From Anoplolepis gracilipes (lineage: Eukaryota; Arthropoda; Insecta; Hymenoptera; Formicidae), in assembly GCF_047496725.1 (NCBI RefSeq), contig NC_132981.1:5608001-5672000 (forward strand): 64,000 bases of DNA, written 5' to 3'. The notes under the pieces are model-generated. The model made no database searches and was not told where the DNA came from. It worked only from the letters and a program-made list of their open reading frames with translations. The translations under genes and the position numbers were made by a program. This document shows, one piece after another, positions 24,819 to 38,970 of the stretch (positions within the stretch are counted from its first letter, which is position 1; each line of letters opens with the position of its first letter).

Positions 24819-27800
24819 GTATATAATAAAACATTATACCATTATATAAAACATTATATCATACGTATGTAATAAAACATTTAATATTTTAAAAAAAGAA
24901 ATAATTTCTAATAAATAAATCTTAATAAATCTCGCTACGAGAAATTTTGATAGGCAATGTTCAATATTACAGAATCTCTTTCTGAATACAAAACCTTCCC
25001 AACGTACACCTTGACATTGGTTGGAAGGTCTCAATACCTGGAAGGTTTATCTAATATGAAGAGGAAACCAAGTGGTTAATAATTTTTTGAAATGTTATAT
25101 AAGACTTGTTTTATATTTATCGTAAGTACAGAAGTGCCATGTAAAGTGTCTTGCGTCAAAGTGCGAGAGTGCCGTATAAGGTGTCGCACGTATATATATC
25201 GATAGATTCCGACGATCCTGATAATCTGAAAGGAGGAGCAGACATAGGAGGCATTGGGCCACCAGCCGAGCAACTCTGGTAGAAGTAATTTATTATTTGT
25301 ATATTAGATAATTATTAATCGCATTTTCGCGGTTTAAATTACTTCATTAATTATGTAAAGAAAAAGATTTTTATTTAAAAGCTATAATCTGATAAAAGTT
25401 TCTGTTTTGAGATGATTATAGTTTTCATATAAAATTATTAAAAAGTTATTAGTCTTTTCAAAATTTATAAAGTTATCCCTTTAATCTGTTTATCGAATAG
25501 AAACTTCAATGCATACATAATAATTAATAATTTTTTAAAATATTATTAATTATTTTGAGCGTTTTACTAATTTGAATATTTTACATTTGTATGTTACAGA
25601 TCAACGTTTCAATGTTGTCAACTCCGCTGTTCCGCATCGGTTGGTGAGTCACAACATTTATTTTAAAAACAGGCAACTGCGCATGTAACAATATTTTGCT
25701 TTTTTAAATTTGTTGCATACAAGTTTGAATACTTTGTTCTGTATTTGGCATACGTTTTCATCCTTTTTTTAGTAAGATTATTTTATTAAATTAAAATTTT
25801 TGTGTAAAAACCGAGCGCATAACTGACGCTTTTTTATATTAAACTGGCATGTAGGTAGACAAAGGTTTGCACGAGATAGAAATTCGATAGATTTAGGCGC
25901 ATGGATCTTTTCTTTTTACACGGGCCGCACGAAATAGGATATTTTGCCAGCAATATATAGGGAAAGTGATAGCATGTTGCACGGGTTCTATGACGTCCAG
26001 CTGAAAATGTAGTTCTGTATTTCTTTTACATCGTGTGAAAGTATCACATCGCTCGGCAACTAGCATCGTCGAAAGAAGCAATTCAATATTGATCGCGTTT
26101 GTAGCCTGCTCCATTAACAGCTCGCACCCATTTTGATGCGACAATCTACAACAATTGTATTTATCGGAACTTATTTTGCTATATATCGAATAAAAACACT
26201 GGATTATAATATTACGGAACACGTGGCTGTCTAGAACACGGAGCATAGCCAAAGCGGAATAGACGACTTTCATATAATTCCGCCTTCAGGCGACGTAGAA
26301 TCGTACCGATATTCCGTCGTGATATACGGCAGTAAGGTGAGAGTCGAAAAAAATATGTGCCGTGGGGGATGAAAACTCCGTAAGTACGCGAGGAGAATCT
26401 TAAATACCTCATCGCTAATAATAATACCTTTACGATAGATAAGACACGACAATCTCCCTTGAAGTATCTACAGGCGAGATTGTTTCGTCGTAAACTTTGG
26501 CGGAAAGTTTTCAAATAGAAATCTATTTCGCGGGGTTATGGATCCTCGATAGCAATATGTACTTTCATATTTATGATTCACGTCAGTGATATTACACATC
26601 GGTGACTCATACTGTAATGGATAAAGTTCATGCTCTTGACACAATGTTTCGCTTGAAATTGCATGATTTCTTTCACAATTGTGATATTTCTTGCTTAATA
26701 ATGCTATAGTTGAAGAAGATTTATGTAAACATGAATCGAAATTAATAATGAAATTCATTTGTAACGTTTCATCGTAATAATAAATAAGCCAGATAATTTA
26801 TTAATATATTCAGTCTTCTTCCTTGGTGTACATTCTCTGTATAAGTTGCATAACAAGAACATACATATTAAACATTAATTAAAAATATATTAAATAATTA
26901 ACGGGAGCTGAGCAAATAAAAAATTAGCATTAATAATTAATGTGCGAAAAGTTTTATGAAATTAAGATAAATGAAGTTTAACCGTGTAAATTATTTGATT
27001 ATTATTCAGATTAAATATATAATATTTTAAAAATATATAGTATTTTGTAATCGGATACGTAAAACGTTAATATTATCCGTGTTGACAATATTGTTTTTTG
27101 TTTCATTCAGTCGTGCTTTAGAGATCGCTCGTTTTACGAACGAAGATAACGAAAAAGAGCGTGTAAATACATGTAATACGAGAATTTTACACAGCCCTCT
27201 ATCGATAAATCAACTGTTTACGTCATGGAAGATCCCCTCCTGATCTTAAAAAGTGATCATTCGAGTCTCCGTAGTGAAAGTAAGATTTATCCGATCCCGA
27301 TCGCAAGCAAAGAAGTATTCGGCAAAGTGGAAGAAGGGACTCGGGAGAACCATAAAACGTAAGAATCATCCGATTTTACGAGTCGACTACTTCACACATT
27401 TTTGCCAAGTCGACATTGATTAGAAATTCACGCCCAATGAAAATTTGCTCTAAAACACATTTTATGTATTATAATTTTTACGATAATTTAAAGCTCGTTA
27501 AGGTAAAAATGCCCTAAACGTGATCTCATTATTAATATTGATTTGTTGATTGTAAGAAGAAAAATATAATTTTAATTTGATGATTTTAAATAGTAAATTT
27601 TAGTGGCATTAAAAGTTTATATAAATATATATGTATAATTGATATATAATATATAATAAATTAATATAATATGTAATTTTATATAAATATACATATTATA
27701 TATAAATATATATATATATATATAATTTTAATAAACATAATAAAATATTTCAAGATACATATGTTAATTAGCGATATATTAAAATTAAAGTCCATTTATT

Positions 27801-28900
27801 TTGAGAGCACTTCACTCTTTGTAATATGCTGTGAAAAGCGTGACTATTACATGAGATTTTAGCATGAAAATTAATGAGCAAAAAGTTGAAATAATTTGAT
27901 GGACCAAAAAGTCGATTGTCTTGGGAACAAAATGGTTCAGCGGATAAAAAGCATCAAAAGAAGAAGAAATGGGCGAATTGAAAAAGTTAAATCGATCAAT
28001 TTTTAACTTCCATCCGAGATCGACATGGATAAAAATGTGCATTACTTCTTTATGTCGCTCATCCAAGCAGGTTTTCATATTCGCCGTAAAATAATCATAG
28101 GATAATCATTTCCTTGATTATACACTTGTCTTAATATTTATGAACACATCTCTACGAAGAATATTTCGCAATATTTTCATATTTATTAGGACTTATTGCA
28201 CGAGACTTATAAGATCCTGTAGTTCTTCTTTAGGAAATTGCGAGAAGAAAGATATATATTTTTTGCATCAGTTATATTTTTTTGACCCTTCAGGCTGTCG
28301 AAATCAGGAAAGAGGAAAAATTGGCAGAATTAATAATTACTGAAATCGCGGCAAATGTGGAGCGAATAAAAATCAAGACTGTATTTACAATCGCGATACT
28401 CGAAAGTTCTTTGAACAAACAATTTTCTTTCACGCATAAGAAGAAAGTTTCGTAACTATGTTAAAGTAAAACAGCAACAGTTCCTAACCAAGTCTTGCGT
28501 TGCGGTTAAGCATTATATTTTTACGTCGATGAACCTCGAAATCTTTCGATATAGACAATGAAATTGATGGAAGTTTTAAAATGGACTCAAGCAAATGAAA
28601 AATATTTTTTATAACTATTAGTTATTTCTATACGAGAAACATTTTCATTTATCTAATGAAATATCGTCAAATTAAATGTCGCTAAATCTTTGATTTTCAA
28701 GGAAAGAGCATCTCACTAATTGTAAGTCATTAATATCCCTAATACATAAGTGCGTGGGTTAATAATTGGAGAGTGTCGGTCAAACGTGCATTAACGAAAT
28801 CGATACTCTAATTAGGCAAAGTCACCTGCGAGTGGAAGCTAACAAACATGGAATACATACTTGCTGTCTGTCCACAAAACGGATCGCGCTTTATGACTGT
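24819..28900. other. Noncoding stretch, AT-rich with moderate patches
   Basis: No supported gene. An imperfect tandem repeat (about 25131-25192) contains two versions of AGTGCC-TA-A-GTGTC. Overlapping minus-strand open stretches at 25893-26758 lack domains. Confidence 0.5.
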
Positions 28901-29310
28901 TTGTTGATCCCTACGCGCGGTTTAACGTATGTATAAACGTGTATCCCGGATACACGTGCCGAATATACGCGCGCGAATTACGTTGGCAACGCAAAAATAT
29001 CAATGACGTCACACTAGAAGCACTAACGATTTGATATCATTAAAGCACCGTGGCCGCTAATCCATCAGTCAGATCAAAGCACTTGGTCAATGTCGGTCTC
29101 ACGTCACTTGGAAAATGATTTTAGCCTGGATCGCCGGGACCGACCCAGAAAGATACGCATACATATGTTGGTGTATTTTAACTTACGCTGCGCGAGAGCA
29201 AGTCGATGTCACATTTTTTTTTCGCCCTTATATTAGAAAAACTATTGTCCATCCCCGGTAAAAACACGGTTGAAAACCGCACCTGGAAATGTAAATTCGT
29301 TTACTTCCCT
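28901..29310. other. Moderate-GC noncoding patch with a perfect 21-bp palindrome
   Basis: This stands out from its AT-rich flanks. It contains the palindrome ACGTGTATCC-C-GGATACACGT at 28937-28957. It may be a conserved regulatory element, but nothing in the sequence proves that. Confidence 0.3.
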
Positions 29311-31254
29311 TTTGTTTAAAATAAAGTTTGTTAGGGATACGCCTCTGTGATGACTATTTAACCTTTCACGAAATACATTTTAAACTTTGACCATAACACT
29401 TTCGAAACTTACGGCATCGCATCACATTGGCCTGTTTCATGTCTGTCGACTAAATCGATCTACCTTTTTCGCACGAACGAATCCGACACACGTCTCCCTT
29501 TCTCCCTTAAATGACTTTCTTTTTAAGATTACGGAAGGTGATAATTCGTATGTGTGCGTGCGTTCGCGGAGATAAACGGCAATATCTGCGTATATGCTTG
29601 CGCAATCTCTCATTTCCATTATCAGTTTCGCATATTGGTATTGTGATTGCTTCACTGTAACAAGCTTGCGGAGGACATTAGCATCTCACAGGTATGGACA
29701 GGCTCCGTTACGGTATGGTCACCTCCGTTCTATAGATCATCATCCTAACAATGCTTTGTAGAATTATGGGATCATGACAATTTTGAGCGCTAAATATAAT
29801 CATAGAGAAGAGAAAACGTAATAGAATTTTTAAAAACTCAATCAATTTCGTCATCTCAAAAATCATACCTTTTTGCCAGTTATTCGATATACTAGATTGT
29901 CTCGCAAAATTTCATGAGAACGCAAAATTATTACATTCACTCATGTTGCACATCATTAATTGTCCGCATTGCGCCCGTATACATGTACGTGCATGTAATA
30001 TGTATATATAATTGTTAATAAATTTTAATTACAAATGCTCAATTTCTCTCGATTGCAAGCTCTTTTAATATAATATCGACTCGATATTATTATCGCGACA
30101 AATAAATAGTATTAGCAGACTTTCGTATCGCGAGATTCATTTTCTATTTATATAACTCGCTTCGCAGCAAAACTCATTATAATCATTTATTAGCAATGAA
30201 AGAATTTTTTTTTTGTCATGGATTAAATTAACACGTTGTAATTGCGATTATAAATACAATAGTCATGTAATATAGAATTCAATTTCTGATTAGCCGGCTT
30301 GTCGTAGTTTTACGGAATATCGTTTTACATCTTTTATCGACACACTTGGATATTCGATACAATGGTAATACAGATATATATTCTTTATTATGCACGATAT
30401 GTCATATTATAAATACGAGTATTTATTGAATTTGCAAAAGTAGCGCGGCAATTATCGGAGAATGAATTTTATCGAAATTATGCGTACTGATATCATCGGA
30501 CAGGACCGGCGACTCCACGTGACAATCAAGCCGCCGTTGTTTTATTCATACACTGTTAAATTTAATCATCGATGCCAGCCGTACATATACAAAGAGCTAA
30601 AAATGGTACACAATAATTCTCCATATTTATGTATCTATGAATTTTTCCATTCATATTTTTTACACTTTGTGTGAATTTCGATCTATGTAAATATTTTATA
30701 TATATTCTGCGAGTATCGACTGCGCTTGTTTTTGACGCTAAAAATATTAGAAGAATTTGATTCAATTTTAAAGTAATAAAGTAATAAAGTAATAAAGAAA
30801 TTTTTATTCTGATGGTTAGTCAAACAATTTTTAACTTTCAACAATTGTAACGTCAAAACGAACAGTCTTAATCGATCAAGTGTAACAGATGTGACATTTA
30901 TATATATGCGAGATGTTTCACGGATCACGTAAGACCAAATCTGTGAAGATAAGGTGAAATATGAGCGAATGCTAAACCGGGTTTCGATCAGATTTGCTGC
31001 AGACGCCGTGAGATTCAATTTATATAAGCTGTTGCGTACGAGAAGTAAATTTCCCTGCGCATACAGATCGTCGAAAAGCGTAGAACACCCCTAGAATGCT
31101 CGTGCTTTTGAATAGCAATCGCATACCGTCGTGGTCGAAATGATAACTTGCGGAAATAGGAATTTGATACACGAAACCCGCTTACAATCTATGTGAGTGC
31201 CTTGAACGAGAATCACTAATACTGTTTTACATTCGGTGGTGAAACATATGTAGA

Positions 31255-31294
31255 TGTATGTATGTCATGTACATGTACATGTACATGTATGTAC
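31255..31294. repeat. (CATGTA)n palindromic short repeat
   Basis: Tandem CATGTA units flanked by ATGT units. The sequence is self-complementary and could form a cruciform. Confidence 0.7.
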
Positions 31295-34200
31295 GAACAA
31301 CACATTTCATTCGCTTACGAAATAGTAGTAATGCTAGATGTTACTCTGTCCTCATTTCAAGCAATAATGGAATAACATAACATACACAGGATTACTTTTA
31401 TTCCGCTTAATTTCACAGATTTATACATCATAAAGAGTCTTCTTTGCATACCGCACGATAATAATCTTACGTATCTCAATCGTTTCGTATTAATATTAAT
31501 GACATTTAATGCTCACCGTATGCAATCAATACATCAAGAGCAATTCCAAATTCGACTAATAATCTTATGTAACTTTCGGGTATCATTATTATTATTACAT
31601 ATACATTATATATTCTCTGTCTGCGAAGTCTCAACGAATCTGCTTCGTGTGTGTGTGTATTACACACTCTTTCTCCCTCTCCGATATTGATTTTCCGACA
31701 TTTATTTCATCGCTCTTGTACCTATATGTCCATTAATCCTTCATTTTATACGATAGCCTCTGCGCGCTCCATTGACATGTAATATACTTTAACAAAGCAA
31801 CGACGGCGCGACGCTGCGACCAGTCTTTTGTTGATTTTAATAAGGCATCGGAGATCGGTGAGAGGCATCGGCTTTGTGTAGCGTAATTTACCGAACTGCC
31901 GGTATGCCAGTTAAACTCCTGGCACATAATCGGCGATTTTAACCGGAAGTTAAATTACAGTCAAGTTGGTTAGTTACAGTTAGGTATTAAGCGTTACTTT
32001 ATTTTTACACGTACACACAACACACGAAGGATTAAGCAAGATACAGTAAAGTTTCCAAGATTTATCGAGTGTCTTGTAAACTTGACGCTTGCCAAGCCGT
32101 GCTGTAATATTGAATCACTCACACAAGCGTTTAAAAGGCGAGTATTTGCGTGAATTCTTCTGACGGGTGAATTTTTGACCGCATCAATTTTTGACGTTTC
32201 AGCGAGATTCCACGAATTTTTCTTACGCCGTGTCAATAAAGAAATTTGCTGTTGCTCTGAATGAGAGTAATGCACGTTCGAATACACACACTACAAACAA
32301 TTTCCAATAATTTTATGTAATGATGGTGTATGTATATATATATATATATATATATTTTCAGTATACAATGATTGAAATTATTATCTAATAATAATAATAA
32401 TATTATGAAATCATTATTAAAAGTTTTATCTTTTGAAATATAACATTTAAAATTATTGAATTTTTTCTTTCTGGTACCTCTTTACATATATTTCAAACAT
32501 TTCTCATTTTATGTCTCATTTTAAATATTATTTCATATTACTCATATTATTAAATATTAGTAAAAAAAATAATAAAAAAATAAGGCAAAATACAAATATG
32601 TATCTGTTTAAAAAAATATATGTAATTTCATCGCTTAAAAATAATTAAATATGAGTTAAAACATCATCAAAAAAAGAGTTATGAAACATAAATTATAAGA
32701 AAAAAATAAATGTAAATTCGTACGATATTCAAATATTTTATTACAGAAACTATGAAGAAGTGATTTTTAATTGTTTTCTCTATCGAGAAATATATATTTG
32801 ACATATTTATTTTTTATTTTCTAAAATTAATTAAATATTTTAAATAGAGTTTTAATTCTAATTATTTTATATTAATTAAAAAGAAATAAATAAATAAATA
32901 TTCTATCAGATAGGATCAGATCAAAGATTTCTATCAAATATTTTATCAAACAATAATGTAGAGAAATAAAAATAAATTCGTGAAAATATTTTTAATAAAT
33001 ATAAATTCCTGAAAATATTTTATATAATAATATTTAATAAATGAAACTTTTAATGAGAAATAGATATTTGAAATAAAATTTTAATTAATATACATATATA
33101 TAAATTACTATTTTACTTCAAGCATTTATAATCTATAGTAGGATAAAATAGTTTATACACCAAAATATATTTTTTCAAATACTATTCTAATATTATTTCG
33201 ATCTTTGCTAGCACAAAAACCAATACATATATTCATCGTGAGCGTACAAGTCGACGATGTTGAATGTCGGAAGACTGCGGTTGATTGTGGGAACAACATA
33301 CCGAAACGAACATGGTCAATAATTATCTAACAAATTAAATTTTGTACGTTTACATTGAATAAATAAATACCCGAGGGAAAATTGATGCGCTCAAAACACA
33401 ATGATTTATATCGTGCTTCATAGACTATTGATATTACAGCCGATACACACAGAAAGTACGAATGTAAAAAAAATATACATGATAGAAAAAAAGCACAAAA
33501 TGATTTAATAGAGGAATAAAAAAGAGGAAATATAAAAAATTAATATAAAAAATTAATCGCGCCAGAATCGGAATATTTAACGCAAAATGCAATATTGCGA
33601 TATAAAATTCTGCGATTAGTTTATCATAACGCTTTACATACGATAGAATTTTTCAACGAAAATCGCTCATCTGTCAATCGTGATGGTTGTTAATTCTTCG
33701 GTGCATCTATTCATTCCGATTGAATAATTGCATTTATGTATATATAGGTAATTGAAAAGCCACGGCCATAAATCATGCCAATTTACTATATACAAATTGA
33801 ACAGATATAGTCACAGTGTGAACATTATGTTAATTACAACATTGTAACGTTAAAATTATGTATGTATACATATTTAGAATGTGATTGATTTGGCTATCCG
33901 ATATCGTACAGAACAGTGAATTAGTAAAGATGAAATAATATATATGTATTTTAAATAAGTTAAGCATATGATTATCTGTATATACTGATTATATTTGTAT
34001 GACAATAGTTGTTAATCTAGATTAAACTAGTTTTTTAAAAGTAGCTTTTCAATTTACACGAATATTAATAAGAATATTAATGTAAAAACAGTACGTAATC
34101 CGTTTACCAATTTTAACTTAACAAGAGAAAACTGGTTTAAATGTTTCAGCGTGAACGAATTGTCTTCTCATTTCGTTCCGCATCAGTTTGCTCTTTCTTC

Positions 34201-37200
34201 TAAAGTTTCCACTGTTTTAGTATAATTTCTTTATCGTAGGCTGTACCCAGAAGGCACCGTGGGATAATTCATTGTTGATTTGTCGAAGGGAAAAGACTTC
34301 TTGAAACTTTCTCATTTCTAAAACGATAATCGTTCTGTATACAAGCAAATTATATTTATGCTTATAACATTGATATAGGTGCGAAAATTTCTATCCATAA
34401 AATAACCGAGTATTTGCTCGTACAATTTGTAGAGTTAAGCGCTTTGTAATTATATTTGCAAACCATTAAACCATCTGACTGACACGTCGCGATTCCCCAG
34501 AGATTCACGCCTTCGCTCTGGTTTTTTTCTCCTACATTTTTTCTCTAATATCTATATCTTTTTCGTACGTATATACATACATGCACACACACAGAGAAAA
34601 GAGTATATATTTATTTGTGGAAAATTCGCGGTTGGGCGATATCCACGTGTAAAAACAGATTCCCGGGAGTACACGAAACGGTTGCGTCACTTTTTTTTTC
34701 GCTTAAAAATCACCGGCGGCGTCGATTCGATTGCTCTCACGACTCAACGTATGTATGTATGTATCACATGGATATCTGGCGACATACATATATATATTCA
34801 ACGATGTATATTGTTCAGATGGATAAAAGCGGAAAAAGAGTCACTTGAGCGAAATCGCTCGGTGGCTTGGAAATATTGTGGAATATTTTTAAAGCTTTCG
34901 AGGTTCCGGTAGCATTCTTATCGGACATTTGAGAGAGGTGGGAAGGGGAAAAAGGATCGAGGGTCTGGGCAAAAGGATATGTTAAAATCTCAGCTGTCGA
35001 ACTAAACAACACGATTCACGGTATCCCTTTGCAATTTTCAACTTTACCGTATGTCCCTCTATGCACCTTTACATATTTAAGAGTCACACCGGCCGAGAGC
35101 AAAGTAGGGCTCATTTTGCTCGCCAAAGTTTCGACGCGACAGTTCCGCCTTGTTCGGTGAAAATTGATTTTCTAACGAAATGTGTAATCGGGATCGAGAT
35201 TATTTTTTTCCATCCTCAAAGAACCCGCCAAGTGATACCGTTTTAGATGGTAATCTAAATCTGGATGAGACAATCCCAACGACGCATACACTGGACGTTT
35301 TGAGCTACGTTTCGTTTGAGTTACTGTCAATGAAAAATGTTATATCGATAAAAAAAAGAAGAAATCTGATAAAGATAAGTAATATACAGAGACAGATAAT
35401 TTTGCAACTACGTGACTTGTATAATTTTCTCTCTCATTTACGTATTCATTTATTCTCTCTCCTTCTCTTTGAAATATGCATGGGATGTGAATTAAGGACG
35501 TTGCGTTGGGTGAATCGATTAGTTCCTCAGGAGGAAGGATCATTAAACATACCACGCGTAGCACGTCCATATTTTCAATATTCACCCTACTCTTCGATCG
35601 CAGATCTCATTTATTACATAAGAGAGATGAATGATGGTCATTTTTCTAATACACGATTTCTGATTGAATTTCGCAAAGGACACGATTTCTTTCGTTGCTA
35701 GTAAAAAGCGAGACTTGTCTGTACACCACTTATGTCCTATGGGAGAATCGTTCATCTTGTCCACCGCATGGAAGAAACGTTCTCCTACGGGAGGACATCC
35801 ATCATATTGCTTTGGAATTTTCGGGATGGAGCGAGGTTACGAATAATCGGAATGTAACGGTGCTGGAAATCATATTCGCATTTGTACGCACGAAAAAGTT
35901 TATGCGCGAAGAAACGATATTATATCGAGTGACATTCGCGCGTGCGCACATGACATGTACAAAGGGTAAAGTTCCTTCTTTGCTTCATATCAAGAACAGA
36001 GTTGGCGACCGGGAACGATTTATCGCGTTCACGCTATTATTCTTCCTCGAAATTCTGACATTACACCACATCGTACTGCACTTAGCGCCTTCGTAACAGT
36101 TTCAAACTATTCGTTTGACTTTAGTCAGCGACTTCACAATCTACTTTAAAATAACACGCGATATATACGTGCTTTCATTCAATAGAGTTATAATAAATCG
36201 TGTACATTAATTATGCGTGAGATTCACAGAATGATTATAGTAATATTTTATAATCATCTCTCACTTTATTTTCGTCTTTATATGTACGTAATAGAAAATA
36301 TTTAGAAAATTACGTAGAATTCACGAGAGAAGATCGCGAAAGTTTGTCGTTGCAATTTTGAACCTAGAGTTTGCCGGATGAAATCCCGGGTATTCGATAC
36401 GATGAGCATGATGAGCGAGCAAAATTAACGTAAATTATCGTAGCCAGCGAACCAGACAAGATGCCCTTAACTGATATCATCGCGAGGCTGCTGTTCGAAA
36501 TTTCGAGGTAATTGTCGGTCTTTATTCGTTCCTTGCTTTCATAGAAGATACAACAGGGATGGCTCCCGTCGCTCTCGTAGAAAGCCTAGAGTCCAATTAC
36601 ACCGGCTGCGGATGATTCCTTTAATAAGCACCTTCGGCAAATCGCCGCATCTTATCCTCTCTTTCTTTTTCTTTTTATAAATTTAATCTTATCCTTATAC
36701 ATATCTTGTAATATAGAAAGTTCTATTTATTTCCCGCATATTTATAAGTGATAACTCCATTAATCCACAATTATAGAAATTAGAAATATTGTGAACATAT
36801 ACATGTTCTTCCATCATAAATGCAATTGTTATGTAGACTATCATAGTCGTCATACATTTAGTAAAGGTGAAAATGTTGTGGAGAAACATTTATACCGCCA
36901 TTTATATGTACCAGACTTTTCGGTATAAAAAGAGAATAAATAGATATTCATCGTGATTATTTCTTCGGTTGAAAACAGTTGTACGAATTTTATTAATGGT
37001 TGCTTTTTGTTAACAAACTCGGGGAATAGCGGTTTTAATAGCGGTACATTCACGCGCGCACGGGGGACGCATAAAACCCGAGCATTAACACGGTCGCGTA
37101 TATAAGGGAGTAAATCTCGCACCACTGAATCAACGCGTTGAGCTCCGATAAACGGATTCGAATCTATCGGTCGTATACCATAATAAATAAAAGCGAGACA

Positions 37201-38156
37201 TCGTCGCGCCGTTCGTCTCGCATCGCCCGTGAATCGGATCGCGAATTCGCGCGTTGCTGCATGCACAGGACATTAATTATGACGTAATTGAACGATAGTG
37301 TTAAAAACTGGGCTTACGTGGCTCTCGTTATCGCGAAACATTGCGCTTACAGCTTTCGAAAGTCAAGATGTCATTTCTGGACATTCGCGCTACTACGCAT
37401 GATTTATCGAGGAGAGAGAGAGGGGGGAGGGGGATTGGTATTTGACGGGATTGGCTTCGGGACGATTGATTTGCATAGGCTAAAGTCAACTGAAGCGCAA
37501 ATCACATCGGTCCCGTTGTGAGACGATGTATTACGGTGAATACATTGCGCTGATTCTGAAAGCACTTGTGCATAAATGCTGTCTCAGTGTAGCATTACTC
37601 TTGACGGGTTCTCTTCATACTAATTATGGGAGATGTATGGTATTTAGATGATAGATATATTCTAAGTGAGAAATATTAATAATTATTACATTTATATGTA
37701 CTTGTATATATATTGTTGAAGGTCATACGTCATATTAAGATTTCAACAATGTGTATGTAAAATGTGTACAAAAGATATTTAAAAACATTCTATTTGTTTT
37801 CTGTAAAGGTAATAAAAACGTAAAAATCATTTATTTAAAATGCAATAATTAATACTATTAACTAAAATTATAATTTTTAAATTCTTATTTAATATGTAAA
37901 GTTTTCGATTTTTTTTGGACTATTTCAAATATTATTTAAAATATTATGCAGTAAAGAAAATAGAAAAGTGACAAAATACGAATATATATTTATTGAAAAA
38001 TTAATTATTTATATAATACTAATTTGCATAAAAACTATTGTGATTTAACAAAAAAACGGATTTAAGAGTATTGTAAGTTAACAGAGAAAAATAAATGGTT
38101 ACTGATTACACAAATTCATGAAAATTATTAGATACTATACTTAAAATTTTTAATAA

Positions 38157-38160
<4 letters not shown>

Positions 38161-38191
<31 letters not shown>
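38161..38191. repeat. (TA)n microsatellite
   Basis: About 15 uninterrupted TA units in an AT-rich stretch. Confidence 0.9.
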
Positions 38192-38195
<4 letters not shown>

Positions 38196-38596
38196 ATATA
38201 TTTATTTTTAATTTGTAAAAATTAAATATCTCAAATAGAATTTTCATTGATAAATAAATTATTATATATTTTTCACATACCGGACATTTCTATAATTTAA
38301 CAAAAAACATATAGCTTTTTTTTAAATATGTATATTTATTTTCTATTGTTTCAAATAATATTTATTTATCTCTGTATATATAGAAGTAACAAACTGTAAC
38401 ATCTTATTTTAGAAAGGTAATATGTATGATTCATAGGATCATGTTAGCTGTTTCATCTTACTAATATCACTTAATTTCGGTTTATTATAGCTAAGCGCAA
38501 TTATTTTTCATTAATTATCCAAAATAAATCTTAATTAAATTACTATACAAAACTTGTTATTATATAATAAATCGTTGAGAAATCGTTGCTATTATA

Positions 38597-38970
38597 CAGG
38601 GTGTCCGGTAATTGGTGAAAAACCTGCTAATGGCAAATTCTTGAGATCATTTGAAGACGATTTTTCCTCAGCGAAAATGTCAAGGCATCAATAATTTCCG
38701 AGCTATAGGCGATTGAAAAAAGAAGCTTTTTGCAAACTAAACTTTTTGAAGTTAAAAAATTACCAAAACTACATTCTTCAGTTAATTAGATAGAGTTTAT
38801 TCTACTAGAATTTTAATTTAAGGATTAATTACAAAGATATATAACGATAAAAATTGGAAACTTGCAAAAACTGATGACGTCCCTCGATATTTTCACTGAA
38901 GAAAAATCGTCTCCAAGTAATTTCAAGAATCTGCCATTAACAGGTTTTTCATTAATTACAAGACACCCTG
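38597..38970 (+). mobile_element. CAGGGTGTC foldback MITE, complete copy (374 bp), TA flanks
   Basis: The left end CAGGGTGTCCGGTAATTGG and the right end (ACAAGACACCCTG) are inverted repeats that extend about 95 bp at roughly 80% identity by eye, both containing GAAAAACCTG and GACGATTTTTC. The dinucleotide TA flanks it on both sides (38595-38596, 38971-38972), consistent with a TA target duplication as in Tc1/mariner-type elements. There is no open frame of note, so it is nonautonomous. A truncated inverted relative lies at 24562-24818. Confidence 0.8.

Larger units (their letters stand above)
29311..38596. other. Noncoding stretch with CpG-rich and AT-rich blocks
   Basis: No supported gene. 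About 32300-33200 and 37600-38590 are extremely AT-rich, while about 34600-37550 has CpG-rich patches with overlapping open stretches (35180-35701, 35695-36096 plus; 36850-37266 minus) that carry no recognisable domain. It includes an ATGTAC-rich palindromic repeat at 31255-31294 and TA microsatellites at about 32331-32355 and 38161-38191. Confidence 0.5.

Noticed and set aside
35180..36096. Plus-strand open stretches of 173 and 133 codons
   Set aside because: Residue composition is random-looking, there is no domain, and the overlapping opposite-strand stretches are equally open.
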